Origin: Bacteroidota bacterium
Lineage (GTDB): Bacteria > Bacteroidota > Bacteroidia > Bacteroidales > WCHB1-69
NCBI GenBank assembly: GCA_023413895.1
Contig: JAEZOU010000006.1
Location: 1 to 24,568, forward strand
Length of the DNA stretch: 24,568 nt
Direction of reading: 5' to 3'
Shown in pieces: positions 14,497 through 22,141 of this stretch. Under the pieces are notes generated by a model, which saw only the letters and a program-made list of their open reading frames with translations, made no database searches and was not told the origin of the DNA. The stretch's first letter is position 1. Every line of letters begins with the position of its first letter. A program made the position numbers and the translations under genes.

Positions 14497-16629
14497 ATGA
14501 AAAGTGAGATTTTAGGAAGAAAAATTATTGAGGCTTTGACCAAAAGCACGAAAGAGAAATTAAACTACAAACAGATTGCTGCGAAGGTGGGAATTTATGA
14601 CCGTCAAGGTCGAGAGCAGGTGAAAGCTCTGATTAATGAGTTTGTGGATGCTCATATCGTGATTCATGCTGGAAGAGGTAAGTATAAGATTAATCCTAAA
14701 TATCTTACTCCCAAAACTACCAGTAAGAACTTTATGGTAGGAAGAGTGCAGATTAATAGAAGTGGAACGGCTTTTGTCGTTTCTGAAAATGATTTGTCGG
14801 AAGATGTTTTTGTTGCTGAAGCGAATCTAAGTAATGCGCTGCATAACGATTTGGTGAAAGTTTTAGTGTTTCCAGCTCGCAATAAAAGAAGCCCAGAAGG
14901 TGAAGTTGTAGAAGTTATTGAACGCAGCAAAAAGCAGTTGGTGGGTACTATTCAGATTAGTAAGGGAATTGCTTATTTTATTCCCGATAATCCTGTTTAT
15001 CGTCGTGATATTCTCATTCCCGGTAGAATGCTTAATGGTGCAAAGTCTGGCGAAAAGGTTGTTGTAGTTATTACGGATTGGGTGGCGGGTACCCGAAGCC
15101 CGTTAGGAGAAGTTCGTTTTGTGTTAGGAAAACCCGGCGAGAATAATGTGGAGATGAATGCAATATTGGCAGAAAATGACTTTCCATTGGCTTTCCCAGA
15201 AACCGTTCTGAATGAATGTGCCGACATTAACCCCAATATTCCAGAAAAAGAGATACGAAGTCGTAGAGATTTTCGTAACGTTACTACATTTACTATTGAC
15301 CCTGCCGATGCTAAAGATTTTGACGATGCAATCTCATACGAGAAGTTGGAAAATGGTCTTCATCGTGTGGGAGTACACATTGCTGATGTATCTTACTACG
15401 TGCGTCCAAACTCCGAAATTGATAAAGAAGCTTATTCGCGAGGAACTTCTATCTACTTGGTGGATAGAACTATACCGATGCTGCCTGAAAAACTTTGTAA
15501 CGAACTATGCTCCTTAAAACCTAATGAAGAGAAATTGTGCTATAGCGCAGTCTTCGACCTTGATGATAATGCTAAAGTACATAAAGAATGGTTTGGTAGA
15601 ACTGTAATAAACTCCAATCGCCGTTTTACTTATGAAGAGGCACAAGAAATTATAGAATCGCAATCGGGAGAGTTGTCAGTGGAGATCTTAAATGTGCATA
15701 ATCTTGCACAAGTGCTTAGAAAACAAAGGTTTGATAATCATGCGATAAATTTTGAAACTGAGGAGGTGAAATTTAAATTGGATGAAAATAGTAAACCAAT
15801 TGGCGTCTATTTAAAAGTGCAAAAGGAGGCAAATTTCTTAATCGAAGAGATGATGCTGTTAGCAAATCGTCGCGTAGCAGAGAAAATCGGAAGGAAATCC
15901 TCCAAAAATAAGGAGATTAAAACTTTTGTTTATCGTGTACACGATGAACCTATTGAGGATAAACTAGCAACATTTAAGAATTTTGTAGGCAAATTGGGCT
16001 ACGATTTACAAGCTGGCAATCGTAAGCAATTTTCAGAATCGCTCAACAAGATGTTGGAGGCAGCAAAGGAGAAAAATGAATATGGTTTGTTAGGAAAATT
16101 GTCGGTGCGAATTATGGCGCGCGCTATCTATACCACAGATAATATCGGTCACTTCGGCTTAGCATTTCCTTATTATACTCACTTTACTTCTCCTATTCGT
16201 CGTTACCCTGACCTATTGGTGCACCGTTTATTGGATGATTATCTGAATGATAAACCCTCCGCTAATAAGGTGCAATTTGATGAATATTGCAAACACTGTT
16301 CAATGATGGAACAGAAAGCTACTGAGGCAGAACGAGCTTCTATTAAATACAAACAAGCTGAATATCTGGTTGATAAAATTGGTCAAGAGTTTGATGCTAC
16401 CGTTAGTGGTATTGCCAAATGGGGCGTATTTGCAGAACTAAATGAGTCTAAATGCGAAGGTTTAATCCCTATGAAATCTTTCGATGACGATTTCTACTAC
16501 ATTGATGAGGATAATTATACGTTGGTAGGGCTTCATAATGGAAGAAATATACGCTTTGGTGATACTATTCGTATAAAAGTAGTTGAAGTTGATTTGTTGA
16601 AAAAAACAATGACTTTTGATAGGGTCTGA
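14497..16629 (+). CDS. rnr: Ribonuclease R
   Basis: This 710-residue 3'-5' exoribonuclease degrades structured RNA in the cytoplasm. Order of domains: N-terminal winged helix (about 1-65), cold-shock OB folds (about 75-230), the RNB catalytic domain with DPADAKDFDDA (268-278) carrying the metal-binding aspartates, HIADVSYYV and FTSPIRRYPDLLVHR, then a C-terminal S1 domain (about 628-708). The length is normal for Bacteroidota. It follows the HAD gene after 50 bp; no promoter box is obvious there. The tail lacks the long Lys-rich extension seen in E. coli RNase R. Confidence 0.95.
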   Translation: MKSEILGRKIIEALTKSTKEKLNYKQIAAKVGIYDRQGREQVKALINEFVDAHIVIHAGRGKYKINPKYLTPKTTSKNFMVGRVQINRSGTAFVVSENDLSEDVFVAEANLSNALHNDLVKVLVFPARNKRSPEGEVVEVIERSKKQLVGTIQISKGIAYFIPDNPVYRRDILIPGRMLNGAKSGEKVVVVITDWVAGTRSPLGEVRFVLGKPGENNVEMNAILAENDFPLAFPETVLNECADINPNIPEKEIRSRRDFRNVTTFTIDPADAKDFDDAISYEKLENGLHRVGVHIADVSYYVRPNSEIDKEAYSRGTSIYLVDRTIPMLPEKLCNELCSLKPNEEKLCYSAVFDLDDNAKVHKEWFGRTVINSNRRFTYEEAQEIIESQSGELSVEILNVHNLAQVLRKQRFDNHAINFETEEVKFKLDENSKPIGVYLKVQKEANFLIEEMMLLANRRVAEKIGRKSSKNKEIKTFVYRVHDEPIEDKLATFKNFVGKLGYDLQAGNRKQFSESLNKMLEAAKEKNEYGLLGKLSVRIMARAIYTTDNIGHFGLAFPYYTHFTSPIRRYPDLLVHRLLDDYLNDKPSANKVQFDEYCKHCSMMEQKATEAERASIKYKQAEYLVDKIGQEFDATVSGIAKWGVFAELNESKCEGLIPMKSFDDDFYYIDEDNYTLVGLHNGRNIRFGDTIRIKVVEVDLLKKTMTFDRV

Positions 16630-16697
16630 AAAAATATTGATAATTTATTTTATTGATTATTAGCGACTTGGTGTGTTATGGGTTCTTTTTTATTAAC

Positions 16698-16717
16698 ATT
16701 TGTTAGGATTTGTTAGG
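16698..16717 (+). repeat. Tandem direct repeat ATTTGTTAGG in the kinase promoter
   Basis: Two exact copies of ATTTGTTAGG (16698-16707 and 16708-16717) sit directly before the -7 box at 16726, where the -33 region should be. They could be an operator. Confidence 0.5.
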
Positions 16718-16725
16718 TTTTATTA

Positions 16726-16733
16726 TATCTTTG
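16726..16733 (+). promoter_or_regulatory. Promoter of the zeta-toxin-like gene, -7 box TATCTTTG
   Basis: TATCTTTG followed by CAC lies 14 bp before the ATG at 16748, so the transcript leader must be very short. It probably drives the kinase, the small partner gene and recF. Confidence 0.75.
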
Positions 16734-16747
16734 CACTCTGTTTTACT

Positions 16748-17326
16748 ATGAAAAGTATGTACATAATTGCGGGTTGTAATGGTGCCGGAAAAACTACTGC
16801 GGCATACTGCATTTTGCCTGAAATGCTTCAGTGCAACGAGTTCGTTAATGTGGACGAAATTGCTCGCGGTTTATCTCCTTTTCATCCCGAAAGTGTCTCA
16901 TTTTTAGCAGGTAAACTGATGTCTCACCGTGTTTCAGAATTGATGGAACGAGGTGAAACATTTGCAGTAGAAACAACTTTGGCAGCGATTGTCTATCGAG
17001 AAAAAGTTCTTTATGCGCAAAGTATTGGTTACTGCGTAACACTAATCTATTTCTGGCTCAATAGTCCTGAATTGGCAAAAGAACGTGTCAAAATCCGTGT
17101 TTCTGAAGGTGGGCATGATGTGCCTCCCCATCTCATCGAAAGAAGATATAAACGCGGTCTTGTCAATCTTTTTAAAGTGTTTCTTCCTATTTGCGATAAT
17201 GTGATGCTTTTTGATAATTCAGACAAGACTCCACATTTAGTTATGGGAAAGATTAAGGATAAGAGTCTTGAGATTTATGACGAAGAAATATATGATAAAA
17301 TTATAAATAGTTATGTTAGAGCTTGA
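16748..17326 (+). CDS. Zeta-toxin-like P-loop kinase/ATPase (COG4185 type)
   Basis: This 192-residue protein has a Walker A motif GCNGAGKT (residues 9-16), VDEIARG (35-41) and VETTLA (74-79), as in zeta toxins, and the basic stretch RVSEGGHDVPPHLIERRYKR (117-136). Zeta enzymes phosphorylate UDP-N-acetylglucosamine; many chromosomal relatives have unknown roles. The frame is open from 16700, but the ATG at 16748 lies after the promoter box and starts right at the P-loop strand, so it is preferred. A small gene overlaps its 3' end and recF follows. It could be a toxin of a toxin-antitoxin pair or a housekeeping small-molecule kinase. Confidence 0.8.
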   Translation: MKSMYIIAGCNGAGKTTAAYCILPEMLQCNEFVNVDEIARGLSPFHPESVSFLAGKLMSHRVSELMERGETFAVETTLAAIVYREKVLYAQSIGYCVTLIYFWLNSPELAKERVKIRVSEGGHDVPPHLIERRYKRGLVNLFKVFLPICDNVMLFDNSDKTPHLVMGKIKDKSLEIYDEEIYDKIINSYVRA

Positions 17327-17477
17327 AATTCAAAGACAAAGAGCAGCGATTTTAAGAGGTATTGTTGCTTCTTCAAGAAAAATGTTGAGTGATAAAGCCA
17401 AAAGAGAAGGTTGGATCGCAATTTCTAAGGATGAAAAGATCCAAGTGCTACGAGTGAAAAAGTCTATGCTTGCGTAG
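17313..17477 (+). CDS. 54-residue partner protein overlapping the zeta-like gene
   Basis: This ORF starts 14 bp before the end of the kinase gene in another frame and ends 4 bp before recF, so translation of the three is probably coupled. The product begins MLELEIQRQRAAILRGIVA, a likely amphipathic helix, then SSRKMLSDKAKREGW and a short strand pair (IAISKDEKIQVLRVK). It is very basic. I recognise no family by name, but a small protein coded beside a COG4185 kinase is a natural antitoxin or partner candidate. Classical epsilon antitoxins lie upstream and are different in sequence. Confidence 0.6.
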   Translation: MLELEIQRQRAAILRGIVASSRKMLSDKAKREGWIAISKDEKIQVLRVKKSMLA

Positions 17478-17481
17478 TACG

Positions 17482-18567
17482 ATGTTTTTGAAATCCCTCT
17501 CTCTTACAAATTTTAAAAACCACGCAGAGGTTCAGTTCACTTTTAATGAGAAAGTGAATTGTATTGTGGGCAAAAATGGAAGTGGAAAAACAAATCTGCT
17601 CGATGCTATCCACTATCTCTGTTTTTGTAAAAGTTATTTCTCCCATCAAGATATAAGTTCAATCCGTTTTGAGGCAGATTTTTTTGCTATTCATGGTATT
17701 TTTGCTGATGCTGAATCGCAGCCTATTAAGGTGAGTTGTACCTATAAAAATGGTAGAAAGGTGATGAAAGCTCACAATAAAGAGTACGAGCGTTTTAGTG
17801 ATCATATTGGGCTCTTCCCTTTGATTATGGTTTCACCGTATGATAATGACATTATCAACGAGGGGAGCGAACAACGCAGACGATTTTTTGATATTGCAAT
17901 TTCTCAGTATGATAAAGAATATCTTGCCTGTCTAATTCAGTATCAAAAAGCATTGTCTCAGCGTAATTTCTTGCTCAAGCAGAGTTTTCAACGAACTATA
18001 GACCCTTCATTGCTAGATCTTTATAACGAACAGATGAAAATTACGGGAAGCTATATTTTTGAAAAAAGAAGAGAATATATAAACGAAGTTCTGCCTGATA
18101 TTAAGAAATATTATGCTTATCTTGCATCGGATGAGGAGGTTGTAGATGTAACCTATCATTCACAACTTGTTGAGGAGGATTTCGATTCTGGTTTTCAGAA
18201 GATGATGAATCAAGATCTGAAATTGGGATACTCTTGCTTTGGAATTCATAAAGATGATTTTATCTTTACTATCAATCAGAAATCGGTAAAGAAATTTGCT
18301 TCTCAAGGTCAACAAAAATCGTTTTCTCTTTCTCTAAAACTTTCTCAGTATGATTATATTAGAAGTAAAAGTAGAGCTGTTCCGATTCTCCTTTTAGATG
18401 ATATTTTTGATAAATTGGATAGAAATAGAATCAATAGATTATTGAATTTAGTAGGAGAAAAACATTTTCAGCAAGTTTTTATTACGGATACTGATGAAGA
18501 ACGAGTTTCTGAAATTTTAGAAACACATCATATTGAAGGTCAGATTTTTAATGTTTCACCCCACTGA
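17482..18567 (+). CDS. recF: DNA replication and repair protein RecF
   Basis: This 361-residue SMC-like ATPase helps load RecA at gapped DNA. Visible are Walker A GKNGSGKT (residues 30-37), the ABC-type signature region SQGQQKSFSLSL and Walker B ILLLDDIFDKLD (about 303-314). The ATG at 17482 is chosen; a TTG at 17470 in frame lies inside the preceding small gene. Length matches the family. recF is not next to dnaN or gyrB here, as is usual outside the dnaA cluster in Bacteroidota. It ends 2 bp from the stop codon of wecB on the other strand. Confidence 0.93.
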   Translation: MFLKSLSLTNFKNHAEVQFTFNEKVNCIVGKNGSGKTNLLDAIHYLCFCKSYFSHQDISSIRFEADFFAIHGIFADAESQPIKVSCTYKNGRKVMKAHNKEYERFSDHIGLFPLIMVSPYDNDIINEGSEQRRRFFDIAISQYDKEYLACLIQYQKALSQRNFLLKQSFQRTIDPSLLDLYNEQMKITGSYIFEKRREYINEVLPDIKKYYAYLASDEEVVDVTYHSQLVEEDFDSGFQKMMNQDLKLGYSCFGIHKDDFIFTINQKSVKKFASQGQQKSFSLSLKLSQYDYIRSKSRAVPILLLDDIFDKLDRNRINRLLNLVGEKHFQQVFITDTDEERVSEILETHHIEGQIFNVSPH

Positions 18568-18569
18568 GT

Positions 18570-19709
18570 TTAGTGAGATTGGTTCCATTTTAGAATTTCG
18601 GAGCAAATCTCTTCCGCTGCTCGGCCATTTCCAAAAAGTTCTGGAAAAAGTTGTGGAGGTTGGCGCAAAAAAGTGTTTGTATCTTCTATAATTTTTACGC
18701 TATTAGCATCTGAAAGTTGTGCAGCTCCACACTCTACAATCTCTATCCATTCGGTTTCTGGGCGTAGAATTACTGAAGGCTTTTGGAAGAAAAAAGCCTC
18801 TTTTTGAACGCCACCTGAATCGGTGATAATCAGCGAGCAATGTGCTTCCAAAAGGGTCATTTCTAAGAATGAAAGCGGTTCGGTCAGTGTAATTTTACTA
18901 TTCCAAATCTGTTGTTGCTGCTTGTGCGAAAGAGAGTTCTCAATTGCTTTGCGTGTGCGTGGATGTAGGGGTACTACAACGCGTCTTTCTGATGCAAGTT
19001 CTCGCAAGGCATCGAAAATTTGCAAAAGTCGATCAGGATTATCTGTATTAAAATTTCTATGAATTGTAGCTAAAATATATGAAGATTTATGAAGTTGTAA
19101 ATCTTGTAGTAGTTGTTCTTTTTTATTTGATAACTCTTTAAAAAAAAGAGTGTTATCAAACATGATGTCACCGCAGTGAAAAACGCCTGGGTTATTTAAC
19201 GAGTAGGGAGGATGATTATTGCCAATTCCTTCATTATATAGGTTTTCTATAGCGGCATTGGTGGGTGCAAAGAGTAGGGTAGAGAGATGGTCACTTTCGT
19301 AACGATTACGTTCTTCGGGCATTTCGTTATTGAAGGAGCGCAAGCCAGCCTCAATGTGAATCAGCGGGATTTGCAATTGGTGAGCTGCTTTACTTCCTGC
19401 AAGTGTTGAATTGGTATCTCCAAAAACGACAATAGCATCAGGGTGTTCTTTCTGAAAAATTGCAGATAATTTCTCAATCATCACCTCCATCAGAGCATCT
19501 CCAGAACCTGCTCGACAATTGAGATTGTAATGTGGATGCGGAATTTGAAGTTCTGCAAAAAAAACTTCGGACATATTTTCGTCAAAATGTTGCCCTGTAT
19601 GAATAATAATCTCTTGTATCGCATCTGAGAAGTGATGTTGAATGGCTCTACTCAATGCGGCAGCTTTGATTATCTGCGGACGTGCGCCAATAATGGTTGC
19701 TATTTTCAT
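18570..19709 (-). CDS. wecB: UDP-N-acetylglucosamine 2-epimerase (non-hydrolysing type)
   Basis: This 379-residue cytoplasmic enzyme interconverts UDP-GlcNAc and UDP-ManNAc for cell-surface glycans. Motifs in order: N-terminal IGARPQIIKAAAL, VVFGDTNSTLAGSKAA, HIEAGLRSFNNEMPEERNR, VPLHPRTRK and TDSGGVQKEAFF with RPETEWIE. The RPETEWIE end differs from the TERPE of E. coli WecB and is found in related epimerases acting on modified UDP-sugars, so the substrate may differ. It is the last gene of a five-gene minus-strand unit, 5 bp after radC. No other glycan gene is nearby. Confidence 0.88.
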   Translation of the reverse strand: MKIATIIGARPQIIKAAALSRAIQHHFSDAIQEIIIHTGQHFDENMSEVFFAELQIPHPHYNLNCRAGSGDALMEVMIEKLSAIFQKEHPDAIVVFGDTNSTLAGSKAAHQLQIPLIHIEAGLRSFNNEMPEERNRYESDHLSTLLFAPTNAAIENLYNEGIGNNHPPYSLNNPGVFHCGDIMFDNTLFFKELSNKKEQLLQDLQLHKSSYILATIHRNFNTDNPDRLLQIFDALRELASERRVVVPLHPRTRKAIENSLSHKQQQQIWNSKITLTEPLSFLEMTLLEAHCSLIITDSGGVQKEAFFFQKPSVILRPETEWIEIVECGAAQLSDANSVKIIEDTNTFLRQPPQLFPELFGNGRAAEEICSEILKWNQSH

Positions 19710-19714
19710 ATTTT

Positions 19715-20416
19715 CTATATAAGATTTCCCATTTCATTCATGCTATAAAAGCGATTTTGATGGATAATAATGTGGTCAAGTAGTTTAAGTGAGAGATATT
19801 CTGCTGCCATCATCATTTGTGAGGTCATCTTTTTATCTTGTGCGCTAGGATTTAAGTTACCCGACGGATGGTTGTGACAGAGAATAAAACAGGTGGAGTT
19901 GAGGGTGATTGCTTGTTTTAGAATCAGTCGGATATCAACAACGGTAGATGTAATTCCTCCTTGACTAATCTTTTCAATATGAAGTATTTGAGAACTTTGT
20001 GAAAGATAAATTACCCAGAACTCTTCGTGTTGTGCGTATGCATTTTTATCCTGCATTAATTCTAATACATCTTGTGGGGATTGAATGGTTTTACGTTGTA
20101 TTACCTCTTCGCAGCGACAACGTTTTCCTAATTCAAAAGCTGCCATCAACGTAATTGCTTTGGCTTGTCCTATACCCTTTATTTTGGTAAGTTGTTCTAA
20201 AGGCAGTTGAGATAGGGTGTTGAGATTGTCGTTTCCAGCGCGTAAAATCCGTTTTGATAAATCTAAAACAGATTCGTTGGGATTGCCTGTGCGTAGTAGT
20301 ATGGCAATTAATTCGCTATTGGTGAGTGCAGAAAAACCTTTCTGAATCACCTTTTCTCTTGGCCGATCATCAATACTCATTTCGGCAATAGTGAGTTTAG
20401 TGTGGGAAGTTATCAT
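19715..20416 (-). CDS. radC: RadC/JAB-domain protein
   Basis: This 233-residue protein has an N-terminal helix-hairpin-helix part (LTKIKGIGQAKAITLMAAFE, about 77-96) and a C-terminal JAMM/MPN metalloprotease-like domain with HNHPSG (181-186) and SAQD (191-194), the zinc-binding set. Despite its name, a role of RadC in DNA repair is doubtful and its real function is unsettled. The length is standard for chromosomal RadC. It lies 14 bp after the DUF58 gene and 5 bp before wecB. Confidence 0.93.
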   Translation of the reverse strand: MITSHTKLTIAEMSIDDRPREKVIQKGFSALTNSELIAILLRTGNPNESVLDLSKRILRAGNDNLNTLSQLPLEQLTKIKGIGQAKAITLMAAFELGKRCRCEEVIQRKTIQSPQDVLELMQDKNAYAQHEEFWVIYLSQSSQILHIEKISQGGITSTVVDIRLILKQAITLNSTCFILCHNHPSGNLNPSAQDKKMTSQMMMAAEYLSLKLLDHIIIHQNRFYSMNEMGNLI

Positions 20417-20430
20417 AGGGTTATGGGTAG

Positions 20431-21357
20431 TTAATTTCGTTTTAATAGATAAGGTAAAAGTACTTGATTTAATCCGCGGTTGATGTCAACAGGAATCATA
20501 TCTATTTGATATTGACCGCATTTAATTTTTAACTCTTGGAAGAAATCTCCAATAGCTTTTTTGTAGTAATCGCGAATACTATTGGAGTGAAGTTTGAGTT
20601 CTTCGCCACTTTCCATATCAATAAATTTATACAGACGATTTTCGTACGCAAAATCAAACTCCAATTTTTTATCGTAAGTATGGAAAAGTAGCACTTCGTG
20701 TTTGTTATGGCGAAGATGTTGCAGCGCTAACATCAGTTCGTCGGTATTAGCATTGGATTCAAACATATCGCTGAAGATAACCACCATTGAGCGGCGGTTA
20801 ATCTGTTCTGCGATGCGATGTAATGTATCAGTAACCATCGATTTTTTATGAACTTCTTTGGAGATAGGTTGAAGAATTTTTTCCATTTCACGGTAAATCA
20901 TCTTTCGGTGTGCTTCACTACCGCGAGCTCGTGTGTGCAATTCTAGAGTATCGGAAAATATGCTTAACCCTACAGCATCTCTTTGGCCTTGAAGGATTTG
21001 TATTAGTGCTGCTGCTGCATAAATGGAGTAGAAAATCTTGTTCGGAGTTTGCAAAGTGTAGCGATCTTGAAGTGGAAAATACATCGAAGATGAGTTATCA
21101 ATGATGATTTGGCAGCGCAGGTTGGTTTCCTCTTCAAATTGTTTCACAAAAAGTTTGTCAGTTTTGGCATATAGTTTCCAATCGATATGTTTGGTAGGCT
21201 CTCCCGCATTATATTGACGATGTTCTGCAAATTCGACAGAAAAGCCGTGCATTGGGCTTTTGTGGATTCCTGTAATAAAGCCTTCAACCACTTGTTTGGC
21301 CACAAGCTCTAAATTGACAAATTGTGTAAGTTGTGAAAAATCAATAGTATATGACAT
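20431..21357 (-). CDS. DUF58 domain protein (VWA-like)
   Basis: This 308-residue protein shows the DUF58 core: EFAEHRQYNAGEPTKHIDWK (about residues 42-61), LYAKTDKLFVKQFEEE and IIIDNSSSMYF, the last with a DxSxS metal site like VWA domains. There are no membrane helices. DUF58 genes often stand next to a MoxR ATPase and Bat genes; neither is adjacent here, although a BatA-domain gene lies elsewhere in the window (7908-9950). It sits between the MBL gene (11 bp) and radC (14 bp). Function unknown. Confidence 0.88.
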   Translation of the reverse strand: MSYTIDFSQLTQFVNLELVAKQVVEGFITGIHKSPMHGFSVEFAEHRQYNAGEPTKHIDWKLYAKTDKLFVKQFEEETNLRCQIIIDNSSSMYFPLQDRYTLQTPNKIFYSIYAAAALIQILQGQRDAVGLSIFSDTLELHTRARGSEAHRKMIYREMEKILQPISKEVHKKSMVTDTLHRIAEQINRRSMVVIFSDMFESNANTDELMLALQHLRHNKHEVLLFHTYDKKLEFDFAYENRLYKFIDMESGEELKLHSNSIRDYYKKAIGDFFQELKIKCGQYQIDMIPVDINRGLNQVLLPYLLKRN

Positions 21358-21368
21358 TTATTTGCGAT

Positions 21369-22136
21369 TTAAGGAATTTCAACAGAAAGAGTGTCGTAAG
21401 CCAAGAAAACATTCTTCGGTAGGGTGGGATTTATCTCTGCGTATTTGCCCATTTCGTGACTTACATGCGTTAAAAAAGCTTGCCGGGGTTGTAGTTCGTG
21501 GATAATGCCTAATGCTTGCGATAAGCAGAAGTGAGAATAGTGTTCTTCGTGGCGTAATGCATTGATTACAAGTGTATCCAGGTTTTGTAAATAGCTCTTC
21601 GATTTTGCAGAAATGAAGCTAGCATCAGTGATATAAGCAAAGTTTCGAATTCGGAAGCCTAAAATAGGAAGTGATAGATGCTGAACGGGAATAGGTTGTA
21701 TTTCGATATTTCCTATGGAAAAAGAGGAGTCGTGAATGCTATTGAGTTTTAATTCTGGAACTCCTGGATATTTGTGTGTTTTGAATGCGTAGTCGTAATC
21801 TTTTTCAATAACAGAAAGCACTCTTTTTAAACCATAAATATTCATGGTGCTGTGCATTCTGAAATTGATGGGGCGAACGTCGTCCAAACCGCCTAAATGG
21901 TCTTTGTGTTCGTGGGTTACCAAAATTGCATTGATGGTATTAATTTGATTAGCGAGCAGTTGCTGACGCAAGTCGGGACCTGCATCAATTAAGATATTGA
22001 GGTCGTCAACGGAAAGTAATGCGGAAGTGCGTAGTCGTTTATCTCGACTATCTGAGGAAAGACAGCAATCGCAGGTGCACCCCACAACGGGAATGCCCTG
22101 CGATGTGCCAGTTCCAAGAAATGTTAATTTCATCAT
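21369..22136 (-). CDS. MBL-fold metallohydrolase, PhnP-like
   Basis: This 255-residue protein begins LTFLGTGTSQGIPVVGC, continues CTCDCCLSSDSRDKRLRTSA with clustered cysteines as in PhnP, and carries the MBL zinc motif HEHKDHLGG (about 76-84). A later Asp in AYITDASF and a His in LTHVSHEMG complete the metal site. Relatives include phosphoribosyl cyclic phosphodiesterase. No phn genes are near, so the substrate is unknown. Starts at 22136 and 22133 (Met-Met) are both possible; it lies 5 bp after the peptidase gene. Confidence 0.88.
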   Translation of the reverse strand: MMKLTFLGTGTSQGIPVVGCTCDCCLSSDSRDKRLRTSALLSVDDLNILIDAGPDLRQQLLANQINTINAILVTHEHKDHLGGLDDVRPINFRMHSTMNIYGLKRVLSVIEKDYDYAFKTHKYPGVPELKLNSIHDSSFSIGNIEIQPIPVQHLSLPILGFRIRNFAYITDASFISAKSKSYLQNLDTLVINALRHEEHYSHFCLSQALGIIHELQPRQAFLTHVSHEMGKYAEINPTLPKNVFLAYDTLSVEIP

Positions 22137-22141
22137 TTCTC

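Noticed and set aside
17470..17481. TTG start for recF
   Set aside because: It lies inside the small upstream gene, and the ATG at 17482 gives the usual RecF N-terminus.
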